Source: Psychrosphaera ytuae
GTDB taxonomy: Bacteria > Pseudomonadota > Gammaproteobacteria > Enterobacterales > Alteromonadaceae
Length of the DNA: 64,000 nucleotides
Reading direction: 5' to 3'
Assembly: GCF_017638545.1 (NCBI RefSeq)
Contig: NZ_CP072110.1
Location: 992,001 to 1,056,000, forward strand
Shown here piece by piece: positions 35,985 through 44,413 of this stretch. Positions within the stretch are counted from its first letter, which is position 1. The number at the start of each line of letters is the position of its first letter. Under the pieces are notes generated by a model. It searched no databases and was not told where the DNA came from. It saw nothing but the letters and a program-made list of their open reading frames with translations. The position numbers were made by a program, and so were the translations under genes.

Positions 35985-36509
35985 CTAGCAGTTCCAGCAA
36001 AATTCATCGGCTTGATAATTGCCATCTTTGTTCTGATCATAGGCTTTGCGGCCATCAGAAAAAATACTCAACATACCCGACGCATTACCATTTAACGCAT
36101 CTGGGCCTGAATAAGTCGCCCTAATTTCATAAAAACGGCCATTGTTATCAATATCTTCAATTGTTAAATCATATCGTTTATCGGCCGCAGGACCATCCGC
36201 AGGTGAGTGCGAAGGATAAACCCAAGGACTACCAGTATCTTGAGGTGCGCCTTGGCTTCCTGCAGCACCTGTATAACTGAAAGTGGTCGCTTTGTGACGT
36301 TCCATTGCACTGGCAAAATCGAGTAGGTCAGCTTGGGCTTGGATTCGATAGGAGCGCTCAATATAACTAGTATAAGACGGGTAAATAACCGCAGATAAAA
36401 TCCCGACAATAGCCAAGGTTATCAAGGCTTCAATTAGTGTAAAACCAGAGGCTTTACCTGGTTTAAGTCCAATGTTTGGCTTGCGTTTGTGTTTATTTAA
36501 GTACTGCAT
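35985..36509 (-). CDS. pilE: Type IV pilus minor pilin PilE
   Basis: The protein is 174 residues. A long leader (about 21 residues) ends in KASG, then FTLIEALITLAIVGILSAVIYPSY, the classic type IV pilin N-helix with Glu5. It ends with a cysteine pair near the C-terminus (EFCWNC). PilE-type proteins prime pilus assembly with PilV, PilW, PilX and PilY1. Its last base pair overlaps pilY1 by one base and it is joined to fimT, so it is operonic. It is called by context and sequence as PilE and not as the major pilin PilA. Confidence 0.85.
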   Translation of the reverse strand: MQYLNKHKRKPNIGLKPGKASGFTLIEALITLAIVGILSAVIYPSYTSYIERSYRIQAQADLLDFASAMERHKATTFSYTGAAGSQGAPQDTGSPWVYPSHSPADGPAADKRYDLTIEDIDNNGRFYEIRATYSGPDALNGNASGMLSIFSDGRKAYDQNKDGNYQADEFCWNC

Positions 36510-39500
36510 TAGTTATCATCCTGAGTTGAAGGCTCAACTTCACTGGTCCATGAATTGGTAAATATTTGATTTAATCGGCTTCTAGGCCCTGTAATTCTGC
36601 CAAGTAGGCGCTCAAAGCTATTGGCGTCATCGTCCGACTGAATAGTGTCTGCGCACTCCGTACCTATACATAGAGTCGGAGCGTCTGGGTCGGTAATAAT
36701 AAGTCTAGGCTCCGCCGGAATACCAGATTTTTCAAGCTCAACATAAGTATCTTTGTAGTCGATTACGCCGTCGTTATTATTATCTAATAGGGCTTGACCA
36801 TCGAGTAGTGTCATTGCGTAAACTCGCCCACCACCTTGTGCTGCAGAACAACTATTTTCAACCAATCCCGCGGTACTAGGGTCATACGTTGAAAAGATCA
36901 ACTTACTATTGATAATCGACACACCTGTTATGACTTTTTCGCCAGCGACAAAATTAAACTCATAACCATCATACGAATTTATGTTCGTCACTGATGAGGT
37001 GGTTGGTGAAATTTGGGCAATATTTGTAAACTCTGGGAACGTGTACTTGCCTTCATCAATGGTAAAAACACCATGATCTTTCAGCATTAATACAGAGTCT
37101 TGAATCTCCTCATTTAAAGGGTGTGCTCGATAACCCGAACCAATTGAAACCGCATAATAATGCTCACCTTTATACACAATTTCAGCAACGTCAGGGGCAT
37201 AATAAAAACGACGGTTTTTCACTTCAGAATTTGGCTCAGAAGTCGTGTAAATACGTTGACCTTCAAATAAATTAGGCTTGCTTTTACCGTTGTAAATATC
37301 TACCCGGAATAAATGGCCACCGGTATCGCCAAAGTACATATGGTCGACCGTACCGTCAAAATTCCGATCTATAACAGCAATACGGCTAGGGATACTATTT
37401 TGCATTTCTGGTATTACTTTAGTCGCACCGGATTTACCAGAAATTTCCGCAAGTTTAGCACCTGTCTTAGCTTCGACGATAAAGATAGAATTACCTATGC
37501 TGTCCTGCTCTCTTACTGTATTACTATCTTGATTAGTGTCGTAACCACCACCAAAAATCAACACTTTGGATTTAGTACCATTGATATCGATTTCAGTCAC
37601 TGTTGGCTTTGACCAAGACTGACCTAGATTAGCAAAATCCCCAATCCCGCCTTTAATCGAATATTTAAAGATAGGATTTAGTCTGTTTGTTACGTCCAAT
37701 ACATAATAATTACTGCCACCTCGTCTTTGACCTACGACGATATAATTTCTGTCATCTTCTGACCAAGCATTGATTGCGCCGTCCATGCCATAGGTTCTGG
37801 AGTTAAAGACATTATTATTTTCGTAATAGACGTGAATATTATCTAGCAGGTCTTCTGGAATGAATGCCCAGTTTTCTTCTCCCGTATCTGCATCTATCGA
37901 TAATAAATAACCTTCGTTTGTGCCGATGTACACCGAAGACTTGTCACCGTATTGATAAAACAGCGGCTCTGAGTGCAGTGGATCGGCCATCTGGAATCTA
38001 GGATCATTTGTCTGACCATCATTATCCAAATCTTGAACATCATATCCACGCATCCAATCGATGAGGTCTCGTCTAAGTTGAGTGGAGTCTGGCTCCCCTG
38101 TTATCCCTAATAACTCTTCTGTAATTCGAGAGTCATTGTTACCAATTGGAGTACTAGAGTTTGCCAAGTTAGAATAAACAGTTCTGTTAACTTCTTGCTG
38201 CGAAGCGGCACCGCCGCGCTCAACAAAAGCACCTTGCAAGGCTGCAGAATCAGACCACCAATCGTGTGCGTCATCTCTAAAGAAGCCATCTGTTGCTATT
38301 GCCGGTGCAGAAGTGTTGTCTAAAACGACACTATCTATTAATTTGTATTTTTTGAGGTTACCTGGCCAGTACTCTTTTGTTCTGGGGTCAAACAGCGCGT
38401 AATAAATATCATTTGAGTGAGTTAAACGGTTGAACTGATTGACGGAAATACCTGGAGCTACGAAGGTGCTCGCGCCTTTTTTAGCTTCAATTAAGATAGT
38501 TGTAAATGCTTCAGCAAGTTCGGCTGACGTACTACCAGAGTAAAATTGCCCACCACCCGCTTCGGCTAACTCTCTTAAATAAGTATCATTAAAACCAGAA
38601 GATTCAAAACCAACTGTATAAGTAAAAGTCTGAGCAAAGTTTAAGTTATCACCACGTTCAGATGGCACTTCGCTCATATAGTCAGCGAGTACTTCTGCAC
38701 AACCTTCCCCTGAACAGGTTCGTCCTATGGCATCTTCTATCTCATCATCTAACGTTGTCGCATTGGGTTGACCATCACTAAACAGTACAATGTAGTTTGC
38801 TTGGCACTGTCCAAACTCAGGATCAATGGGTGACTGATATGTAAGAGATTCTGGTGATTGATATTGTCTAAATCGACACTCGGTCGACGTCAATCGTTCT
38901 GTGTCACAAGCACCATTATTGATAACTGTCGGGCTATTTAGAGTATCTGGGTGACTAAGTCTAGATAGCGTTGCAAGCCTATTACCAGCTCCTCGGAACC
39001 ATGCATAAGGTGCTCGCTCACCATTAATGTAAGAAAATGCCTCAAACATTGAGTCCACCACTGGCGTCCCACCCTCGGCAACGACTTCTTCTACTAAACT
39101 AATTAATTTATCTCGGACTTTATAAGTTGGCTCAACTCCTGCCGGTAAGGTATAACGGACTCGAAGTTGGGGAGCCATTTTCCGCTCACTGCCATCGGCA
39201 CCGCCAATACTCCACGCAAAATAATCATCGTCATCGTCACTCAGTGCTTGGCCAAAAAGAACGATAGGATCGCCAGTTTGCCAAAATGGATTATCAATAA
39301 CGGTTTGAATCAAAGGAGCAAGGTTATTGGTATTATTTGGGTAGCCTTCCGGGTTCCAACTCAAATCTCCATCGCCGTTAGGTGTCCAACAGATTGCTTG
39401 AGAAGGGTTAGAACAGTCTCTGTCCGTAGTGGTAGACAATCCTAAAAAGTTAAACATTAGTCGACTAAAAGTTTGTCCTTCTTCGAAGGTCTCAGGATCA

Positions 39501-40087
39501 TTTCGGGTTGAAGCAATAAATCTAATAGTCGTATCACGAGTCGATGCGCCGCCATTTGTAAAATAAGTGATATGAGCACTTTGGATGATCGCCTCTTTAG
39601 GGATATCCATATCTATAAAGCGCAATGCATGGTGTGAATTATAATCTTCATTAACCAATGGAATGTTTGCTCGACTCGTTACAATGGTATTTCCTGAGGA
39701 TTGAAGCGCAAAGTCAGTTAACCCTTTTATCGAGCGAACAACTTCATAAGTATCCCAATCACTGTCGATATCCAGCGCTGGGAGCAATACCCTGCCTCCA
39801 GTATCACTGAATCGCATCAAAGAAATGTTTACGTCTGAGATATTGTTTAAAGCGATTTTGAGGGCTTCTTTTGTTCGGTACATACGACTAGTTGTTTCAC
39901 CGTCTGTCCACCCCATACTACCGGAAGTATCAAGAATGAAGATGACATTGGGGTTCACTACTTGGGTTTGATCGGAAATACCGTAATAAATTTCTATGTC
40001 ATCACCAAACGCAGAAAATGAAGCGAAACTGCAATATGCGGAGGCTAAAAGAAGAACGCTGAGTCTTTTGAAAAAATGCCGAACCAT
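36509..40087 (-). CDS. pilY1: Type IV pilus tip-associated protein PilY1
   Basis: Large secreted protein at the pilus tip, needed for pilus biogenesis and often for adhesion and surface sensing. The protein is 1192 residues, close to P. aeruginosa PilY1. A signal peptide (1-28) is followed by a von Willebrand A-like domain whose MIDAS motif DTSGS is at 53-57. The C-terminal half is the PilY1 beta-propeller. It includes the GGGYDTNQDSN calcium-site region at about 846-856, and EF-hand-like loops DRNFDGTVD (907-915) and DNNNDGVID (about 1102-1110). It lies between pilE and pilX. Confidence 0.93.
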   Translation of the reverse strand: MVRHFFKRLSVLLLASAYCSFASFSAFGDDIEIYYGISDQTQVVNPNVIFILDTSGSMGWTDGETTSRMYRTKEALKIALNNISDVNISLMRFSDTGGRVLLPALDIDSDWDTYEVVRSIKGLTDFALQSSGNTIVTSRANIPLVNEDYNSHHALRFIDMDIPKEAIIQSAHITYFTNGGASTRDTTIRFIASTRNDPETFEEGQTFSRLMFNFLGLSTTTDRDCSNPSQAICWTPNGDGDLSWNPEGYPNNTNNLAPLIQTVIDNPFWQTGDPIVLFGQALSDDDDDYFAWSIGGADGSERKMAPQLRVRYTLPAGVEPTYKVRDKLISLVEEVVAEGGTPVVDSMFEAFSYINGERAPYAWFRGAGNRLATLSRLSHPDTLNSPTVINNGACDTERLTSTECRFRQYQSPESLTYQSPIDPEFGQCQANYIVLFSDGQPNATTLDDEIEDAIGRTCSGEGCAEVLADYMSEVPSERGDNLNFAQTFTYTVGFESSGFNDTYLRELAEAGGGQFYSGSTSAELAEAFTTILIEAKKGASTFVAPGISVNQFNRLTHSNDIYYALFDPRTKEYWPGNLKKYKLIDSVVLDNTSAPAIATDGFFRDDAHDWWSDSAALQGAFVERGGAASQQEVNRTVYSNLANSSTPIGNNDSRITEELLGITGEPDSTQLRRDLIDWMRGYDVQDLDNDGQTNDPRFQMADPLHSEPLFYQYGDKSSVYIGTNEGYLLSIDADTGEENWAFIPEDLLDNIHVYYENNNVFNSRTYGMDGAINAWSEDDRNYIVVGQRRGGSNYYVLDVTNRLNPIFKYSIKGGIGDFANLGQSWSKPTVTEIDINGTKSKVLIFGGGYDTNQDSNTVREQDSIGNSIFIVEAKTGAKLAEISGKSGATKVIPEMQNSIPSRIAVIDRNFDGTVDHMYFGDTGGHLFRVDIYNGKSKPNLFEGQRIYTTSEPNSEVKNRRFYYAPDVAEIVYKGEHYYAVSIGSGYRAHPLNEEIQDSVLMLKDHGVFTIDEGKYTFPEFTNIAQISPTTSSVTNINSYDGYEFNFVAGEKVITGVSIINSKLIFSTYDPSTAGLVENSCSAAQGGGRVYAMTLLDGQALLDNNNDGVIDYKDTYVELEKSGIPAEPRLIITDPDAPTLCIGTECADTIQSDDDANSFERLLGRITGPRSRLNQIFTNSWTSEVEPSTQDDN

Positions 40088-40089
40088 GC

Positions 40090-40740
40090 TTAATTATCTC
40101 CAATTTCTACTGTTTGGCGTGAAAGCATTGCGCGGTTAGTTGCATTTACTGCACTACCTTCTACGTGACCACATCCTTTAACAACAAATACCTCTAGGAG
40201 AGTTCTATTTCTTGCTCCATCCGTATCTACAATACTTGAAACCAAGCCAGACTCAGGGTCTGTTAAGTTCTTTAAACCTACAAATGCCGATTTAGACCAG
40301 GCATCTATCGGAGGGACATTCATTAAGGAGCCTGCTCCATCGTGAATTTGATCGTCTTGCAAACCTGCCGCATTGACTCTTCGTTCTGACCAAATTGCAT
40401 TAGCCAATTCATCGCACGTCGGAAGTGCGTTCATGTCTAATTGGTTATCAACTCCAACTTGACCATCCGTCCTGGCTTGCGTTAATGCATCGTATCTAGG
40501 ATTGCCATCGCCATCTACAACAGCACCAGTGCGAAGCGCACCTGAGCCCCCTTCATGCATAATGCCTTCGACCGAGGCTTCAGCCGCATCAAACGCCATA
40601 GATAGCATGTTTTGATTTGTTGCCATTTTGGTTTGCATTAATCCAGAAGAAATTGCGCTTACACCAACCACCGTCATGGAGGTTAATAAAACCAAGGCAA
40701 TGATAAGTGCTATACCTTTTTGTTTTTTAGTTAAGGTCAT
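40090..40740 (-). CDS. pilX: Type IV pilus assembly protein PilX
   Basis: Minor pilin-like protein of the PilX family, 216 residues. It starts MTLTKKQKG then IALIIALVLLTSMTVVGVSA, a hydrophobic N-helix of the PilX type. It lacks Glu5, as is usual for this subunit. AFDAAEASVEG matches the N-terminal PilX domain. It lies between pilW (3 bases) and pilY1 (2 bases) in the minor pilin operon and probably bridges PilVWE with PilY1. Confidence 0.86.
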   Translation of the reverse strand: MTLTKKQKGIALIIALVLLTSMTVVGVSAISSGLMQTKMATNQNMLSMAFDAAEASVEGIMHEGGSGALRTGAVVDGDGNPRYDALTQARTDGQVGVDNQLDMNALPTCDELANAIWSERRVNAAGLQDDQIHDGAGSLMNVPPIDAWSKSAFVGLKNLTDPESGLVSSIVDTDGARNRTLLEVFVVKGCGHVEGSAVNATNRAMLSRQTVEIGDN

Positions 40741-40743
40741 TTG

Positions 40744-41601
40744 TTATCCCCCCACCGTTAAGTGGTACCATGCATTTCGAAACAAAATAGTTGTTTCAAA
40801 CACACGATAGAGTCCATCATCTGGTGTATCGTACGCCGCGTTGCCAAGTAGCTTTACCTGTCTCGTCGAATCGATTGAAAAGTCATCGTCATTTTTGATA
40901 AGTACAGCTAATTTTATCGCTACCACTGTTTGACTGCCGTCTGCTCGGTCAAATAAATCAATTCTATCGGCGGTTACCCAAGACGTAACTGCGCCCGTTT
41001 CCACACCACCAATGGGTTGGGAAACCCCGTATAAAACCTGAAAGTCATGAACGTTGTTTAACAAGGTTATTGCTTGTTGGTCTGCAGGAGGCGCTTTAAG
41101 ACCGCGTAGACCCCTACCGTCATAACCACGACACCTGAGCCTTTCACCGTCTAGAAAGTACTGATTTACAACGTGAAATTCTTCATTAGCAGCGAAATCA
41201 AAATTTGATCCATTACATGCTGTTGCGGCCATCATATTAATTGTCAAAACGTCGCCATTGGTATTGCCACGGTCAATTGACCCTACTGTTGGATCACCGA
41301 CAAAATCGCCTTCTACTGCAATTGGATTATCCTTGATGTAATCTCTCTCAACCACAACGTCGATATCTCTATTTAAGTTACTTGACACTTCGTTGTAATG
41401 ACCAGCTGTTATCAAACTACGGCGAAGCACAGACAAAATATAGCGGCCATCTTCTTGGATAGTCGAAAGCGCGTAGTTGTAAGTTTGCATTTTGTTGTTA
41501 CTTTGATAAACCCGTAACAAAGCAGAAACAATGACCAACCCTAAGGCTAGAGATATTAGCGCTTCGACAATGGTAAAACCCGCAACTTGCCGTCTCATCA
41601 T
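40744..41601 (-). CDS. pilW: Type IV pilus assembly protein PilW
   Basis: Minor pilin of the PilW family, 285 residues. It starts MMRRQVAG-FTIVEALISLALGLVIVSALLRVY, a prepilin site followed by the N-helix with Glu5. The remaining globular domain is of usual PilW length. Its start overlaps the pilV stop by 4 bases, indicating translational coupling. Confidence 0.88.
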   Translation of the reverse strand: MMRRQVAGFTIVEALISLALGLVIVSALLRVYQSNNKMQTYNYALSTIQEDGRYILSVLRRSLITAGHYNEVSSNLNRDIDVVVERDYIKDNPIAVEGDFVGDPTVGSIDRGNTNGDVLTINMMAATACNGSNFDFAANEEFHVVNQYFLDGERLRCRGYDGRGLRGLKAPPADQQAITLLNNVHDFQVLYGVSQPIGGVETGAVTSWVTADRIDLFDRADGSQTVVAIKLAVLIKNDDDFSIDSTRQVKLLGNAAYDTPDDGLYRVFETTILFRNAWYHLTVGG

Positions 41602-42293
41602 TGACCATCACCTATGACTAAGTCCATATATACGCATTCAAAATCTCCCACTATACCTTGCGCATCTAAAATTTGTTGGCACATGTCATTCGCTGCTTTA
41701 TCTAGGTTTTTCCAGATTGTGGCAGGCCATGCGGTATAAACAGTTAATATAGAATTTGGTCCAACTGGGTCGCCAGCAGCACCAGGGTTTGGATTAAGTG
41801 CCACAACCCCTACCTCCATGTTGTCCATGATACTTGCTGCCATGCAGCTGGCTTCATAGGCGTCAAAAACTGCAGCTTGTTGAGGTGTACACAGCGCCGC
41901 ATCGACGGCTCCTTCATCTCGACAGTTCATAACAGCTGGGGGAGCCGGAAGTTCTTCGCAATAACAATCGAAGTCGTTGCCATCACACGCATCTAAATTT
42001 CTGAAGTTATAATTATTTAAAATGGTGTAAGCATTATCTGTCGCGTCTAAAGCTGGTACTGTTGTGTCGTCGCGATTTTGATATTGGCGGTTAATTCTGA
42101 TCCGGTCGGAAAGACTCTCAATAATGAGTGTTGCTTGTGATTTGACATAGGCGTCTTGATTAGATGTAGAAACAGAAAATTGTAGGCCAACCAGCCCAAT
42201 CAAACCGATTGAGATGATGGCTAATGATATGAGAATTTCTATAAGCCCAACACCCCGTTGTGCCCATATTTGACCTTTTGTATAGATATTCAT
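41598..42293 (-). CDS. pilV: Type IV pilus modification protein PilV
   Basis: Minor pilin of the PilV family, 231 residues, first gene of the operon. The N-terminal leader ends in QRG, then VGLIEILISLAIISIGLIGLVGLQ with Glu5. The LLGLVGLQ-type tail of the helix is characteristic for PilV. Several cysteines occur in the globular part. The upstream 198 bases separate it from ispH on the same strand and must hold its promoter. Confidence 0.86.
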   Translation of the reverse strand: MNIYTKGQIWAQRGVGLIEILISLAIISIGLIGLVGLQFSVSTSNQDAYVKSQATLIIESLSDRIRINRQYQNRDDTTVPALDATDNAYTILNNYNFRNLDACDGNDFDCYCEELPAPPAVMNCRDEGAVDAALCTPQQAAVFDAYEASCMAASIMDNMEVGVVALNPNPGAAGDPVGPNSILTVYTAWPATIWKNLDKAANDMCQQILDAQGIVGDFECVYMDLVIGDGQ

Positions 42294-42473
42294 TGCCCGC
42301 CCTACTACCTAATCAGACAGAATTCCATCAGACTAAGCTTAGTTCCCTTAACCTTTTCTGTATAATTTTTCATCGTACTATAATCAATTATCAATGAAAA
42401 ACTTTTCTTCGCAAACTTTACTGTCCCTAAAACAAAAACTCTATACCTTTTGTATCTCCTACGTGTTAAAGAA

Positions 42474-42498
42474 GAGATAAGCGATATTCGCTTATCTC
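42474..42498 (-). terminator. Terminator-like hairpin after ispH
   Basis: Arms GAGATAAGCGA and TCGCTTATCTC flank a 3-base loop and overlap the ispH stop codon. TTCTTTAA follows on the minus strand. It could end the ileS-lspA-fkpB-ispH transcript before the pil operon. Confidence 0.6.
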
Positions 42499-43421
42499 AA
42501 TTCGGCAGGCACTGCAAAGACGATATCTTCTTCTTTACCTGGGTTTTCCATTACATTTGTGGCGCCTAATTCTTTTAGGCGACTAATCACTCCTTGGACC
42601 AATACGTCTGGCGCTGACGCTCCAGCCGTAACACCAACGTTTGGTTTATCTGCTAACCATTCAAGTTCAATATTGGTCGCATCATCAATCAGGTAAGCCT
42701 TTGTGCCGACTTTTTCAGCCAGTTCTCGTAAACGGTTCGAGTTAGAGCTGTTTTTGGCACCAACGACTAACATTAAATCTACTTTTTGAGCCAGTTGTCG
42801 AACAGCATCTTGACGATTCTGAGTTGCATAACAAATATCGTCTTTACGAGGTCCCTCAATGTTTGGAAACTTCTCGCGTAAAGCATCGATCACATCTGCA
42901 GTGTCATCAACCGACAGCGTTGTTTGGCTACAATAGTAAAGTTCATTTGGGTTTTTGACTTCAAGTGTCGCTACATCAGATGGTGACTCTACTAAATAAA
43001 TCCCGCCTTCTTCGCTACTATACTGACCCATCGTGCCTTCCACTTCTGGGTGCCCTGCGTGACCGATCAAAATACATTCGATACCTTTTCGCGAGGCGCG
43101 AGTCACTTCCATATGTACCTTAGTTACCAATGGACAGGTTGCGTCAAACACTTTCAAACCTCGACGCTTTGCTTCGTTGCGAACCGCTTGAGATACACCG
43201 TGCGCAGAAAAGATAACAATGCTGTCATCAGGAACTTCATCTAACTCATCGACAAACACGGCACCGCGATCGCGTAACCCGTTAACAACGAATTTATTGT
43301 GCACAACTTCGTGTCGAACATAAATCGGCGGCTGAAACACTTCTAACGCTCGCTCAACAATGGAAATAGCTCGGTCAACACCAGCACAAAAGCCTCGTGG
43401 GTTCGCTAATAAAATTTCCAT
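42492..43421 (-). CDS. ispH: 4-hydroxy-3-methylbut-2-enyl diphosphate reductase
   Basis: Last step of the methylerythritol phosphate pathway, giving IPP and DMAPP; an iron-sulfur enzyme. The protein is 309 residues. The three cluster cysteines are in NPRGFCAG (Cys12), DATCPLV and DICYATQNRQ. Proton-relay motifs EVVHNK and HGVS are present. Gene order ileS-lspA-fkpB-ispH is the widely conserved one. Confidence 0.97.
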   Translation of the reverse strand: MEILLANPRGFCAGVDRAISIVERALEVFQPPIYVRHEVVHNKFVVNGLRDRGAVFVDELDEVPDDSIVIFSAHGVSQAVRNEAKRRGLKVFDATCPLVTKVHMEVTRASRKGIECILIGHAGHPEVEGTMGQYSSEEGGIYLVESPSDVATLEVKNPNELYYCSQTTLSVDDTADVIDALREKFPNIEGPRKDDICYATQNRQDAVRQLAQKVDLMLVVGAKNSSNSNRLRELAEKVGTKAYLIDDATNIELEWLADKPNVGVTAGASAPDVLVQGVISRLKELGATNVMENPGKEEDIVFAVPAELR

Positions 43422-43429
43422 AAAATCTC

Positions 43430-43885
43430 CTATTCGACCTCTGTCGCCAATGATTTAACTTCTATAATTTCCACTTCAAACGTTAACGTTTGCCCCGCTA
43501 ATGGATGATTAAAGTCAATAGTCACAGATTGTCCAGCGACCTCTCTCACTAACCCAGGTAAATCACTACCATCTGGTTGAGTAAACGCGATGATCGCACC
43601 GACTTCTGGCGTGACATCAGTGAACTTAGTTCTGTCTACATAATAAATATTATCAGGGTTAGGTTGACCAAAAGCCTGCTCTGGCGGCAATGTAAATGCT
43701 GCTTCTTGGCCAGCTTCAAGACCGATTAAACAATCCTCAAAGCCTTTAGTTAGGCTACCGTCACCTATGACTAACTTAGCGGGTTTGTTACTTACTTTTG
43801 TACTGTCAGCAACTGAGTCATCTGACAATTTGATAGTGAAGTGAAAAACCACTTCACTGCCCATTTGAATAGTTGAATTACTCAC
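43430..43885 (-). CDS. fkpB: FKBP-type peptidyl-prolyl cis-trans isomerase FkpB
   Basis: Cytoplasmic SlpA/FkpB-type isomerase and chaperone, 151 residues. The FKBP core with LVIGDGSLTKGFEDCLIGLEAGQ (position about 38-60) is interrupted by an IF (insert-in-flap) domain, PPEQAFGQPNPDNIYYVDR, and ends with the HPLAGQTLTFEVEI motif. It lies between lspA and ispH as in most gammaproteobacteria. Confidence 0.94.
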   Translation of the reverse strand: MSNSTIQMGSEVVFHFTIKLSDDSVADSTKVSNKPAKLVIGDGSLTKGFEDCLIGLEAGQEAAFTLPPEQAFGQPNPDNIYYVDRTKFTDVTPEVGAIIAFTQPDGSDLPGLVREVAGQSVTIDFNHPLAGQTLTFEVEIIEVKSLATEVE

Positions 43886-43909
43886 TCATTACACCTTTGA
43901 GTTCTGGCA

Positions 43910-44413
43910 CTAAGCCACAACCTTTTGTTTTTTCATATCTAAAACGCCATCGAGCAACAGTAAGGCCGCGCCACAACTGATCGCAATATCCGCTACGTTA
44001 AACGCTGGAAAGTGCCAGTTTTGATAATAAAAATGGAGAAAATCGACCACGTAACCGTGTACTAGCCTATCTGCCACATTACCAATTGCACCACCTAAAA
44101 TCAGACCAAATGACCACAACTGACGTTGCTCTTTCCAATCGGTCTTATACATCCAGTAGGTTAACAACACGCTAACAACCGCGGCTATGCCAGTAAAAAA
44201 CCAGCGTTGCCAGCCACCAGCATCACTTAAAAAGCTGAATGCAGCGCCATAGTTTCTTACGTAAGTAATATCAAAAATGGGTAAAATATTGATATCGTAA
44301 TACAGTGGAACATTGGCCAAAATCCAGAGTTTGCTGGCTTGATCTAAAACGATCACCAACAAACTCAAGAGTAAAAACCACAATCCATTGCGAGAACTTA
44401 CTGACTCAGTCAT
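43910..44413 (-). CDS. lspA: Lipoprotein signal peptidase
   Basis: Inner-membrane aspartyl protease that cleaves prolipoprotein signal peptides. The protein is 167 residues with four membrane helices. The catalytic aspartates lie in GGAIGNVADRLVHGYVVDF. VLDQASKLW and YVRNYGAAFSFL are conserved. Its start overlaps the last base of ileS, so the two are coupled. Confidence 0.96.
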   Translation of the reverse strand: MTESVSSRNGLWFLLLSLLVIVLDQASKLWILANVPLYYDINILPIFDITYVRNYGAAFSFLSDAGGWQRWFFTGIAAVVSVLLTYWMYKTDWKEQRQLWSFGLILGGAIGNVADRLVHGYVVDFLHFYYQNWHFPAFNVADIAISCGAALLLLDGVLDMKKQKVVA

